The notes under the pieces were generated by a model. The model had not been told where the DNA came from and ran no database searches. It saw only the letters and a program-made list of their open reading frames with translations. From positions 1 through 22,406 of the forward strand of contig JAQIBO010000404.1 in assembly GCA_027859055.1 (NCBI GenBank): a stretch of 22,406 nucleotides of DNA. The letters run 5' to 3'. A program made the translations under genes and the position numbers. This DNA comes from Spirochaeta sp. (GTDB taxonomy: Bacteria; Spirochaetota; Spirochaetia; DSM-27196; Alkalispirochaetaceae). Every line of letters begins with the position of its first letter. Position 1 is the stretch's first letter. This document shows positions 22,153 to 22,406 of the stretch, one piece after another.

Positions 22153-22406
22153 ATGGCCAAGCAGGCTGAACAGACCGTCGGTGGCGGCGGAAAACGGAAT
22201 AAATCACAGCTTACGGGGCGACAGAAGGCGGCGGTGTTTCTCGTGACTCTCGGAAGCGAAATCTCCAGTGAGATCTTCAAACACCTTCGGGAAGACGAGA
22301 TCGAGGCGCTGACGTTCGAGATCGCCCGGATGGAGAACTTCGGGAACGAGGAAAAAGAGGCGGTCCTGCAAGAGTTCCAGGAGCTGATGATGGCACAGGA
22401 CTTCAT
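22153..22406 (+). CDS. fliG: FliG flagellar motor switch protein (5' part)
   Basis: The first 84 residues of FliG are present and the rest lies beyond the window. After a Gly/Lys-rich leader (about 1-20), the N-terminal domain reads LTGRQKAAVFLVTLGSEISS and EIFKHLREDEIEALTFEIAR, the part that binds the FliF tail. FliG is the rotor protein that contacts the MotA stator and the FliM switch. ATG 22153 lies 3 nt after fliF with GAGGAG at 22141-22146 inside the fliF end. In spirochaetes fliH and fliI are expected next, but they cannot be seen here. Confidence 0.95.
   Translation, partial: MAKQAEQTVGGGGKRNKSQLTGRQKAAVFLVTLGSEISSEIFKHLREDEIEALTFEIARMENFGNEEKEAVLQEFQELMMAQDF

Overview
The window looks like a chromosomal segment of a free-living, GC-rich spirochaete (Spirochaetota, probably Spirochaetales/Spirochaetaceae sensu lato). 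This is inferred from the gene order, a division cluster running straight into flagellar basal-body genes, and from the family resemblance of the proteins. No database search was possible. All genes are on the + strand. I see no tRNA, rRNA, CRISPR array, insertion sequence or other mobile element.

Region 1 (1-3537): a tight group holding the 3' end of an unidentified gene, a secreted protein with a decayed LytM/M23 peptidase-like domain, a DUF4912 protein, and a GH57 1,4-alpha-glucan branching enzyme. It joins glycogen-type polysaccharide synthesis to proteins of unknown or envelope-related role.

Region 2 (3538-3769): the only sizeable intergenic stretch. It carries a sigma70-type promoter candidate and, just downstream, a 10-bp-period array of GTGGGA-type boxes. 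This looks like the MraZ operator of the division and cell wall (dcw) cluster.

Region 3 (3770-13337): a reduced dcw cluster, mraZ-rsmH-ftsL-murF-mraY-ftsW-ftsQ-ftsA-ftsZ, followed by a XerD-type recombinase. The products make lipid I precursors, build the divisome and resolve chromosome dimers. The usual ftsI, murE, murD, murG, murC and ddl genes are absent here.

Region 4 (13352-19087): deoC, a TPR lipoprotein, dprA, xerC, hslV and hslU, nearly all overlapping by 1-14 nt. From dprA onward the order matches the Bacillus subtilis dprA...codV-clpQ-clpY...flgB-flgC-fliE-fliF-fliG neighbourhood as I remember it, without topA, trmFO and codY.

Region 5 (19136-22406): the start of the flagellar basal-body operon, flgB-flgC-fliE-fliF-fliG, with fliG cut off by the window end. 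In spirochaetes these build the MS ring and proximal rod of periplasmic flagella.

From 3770 to the end, genes overlap or lie within 81 nt of each other and I see no convincing terminator. One very long transcription unit joining septation, chromosome resolution, HslVU proteolysis and flagellar assembly is therefore plausible, possibly with an internal promoter before flgB. I found no clearly new defence or mobile system. The most interesting items are the MraZ box array, the pseudo-peptidase beside the branching enzyme, the Gly-rich insertion in HslU, the apparently WH-less DprA, and the repeats between fliE and fliF.
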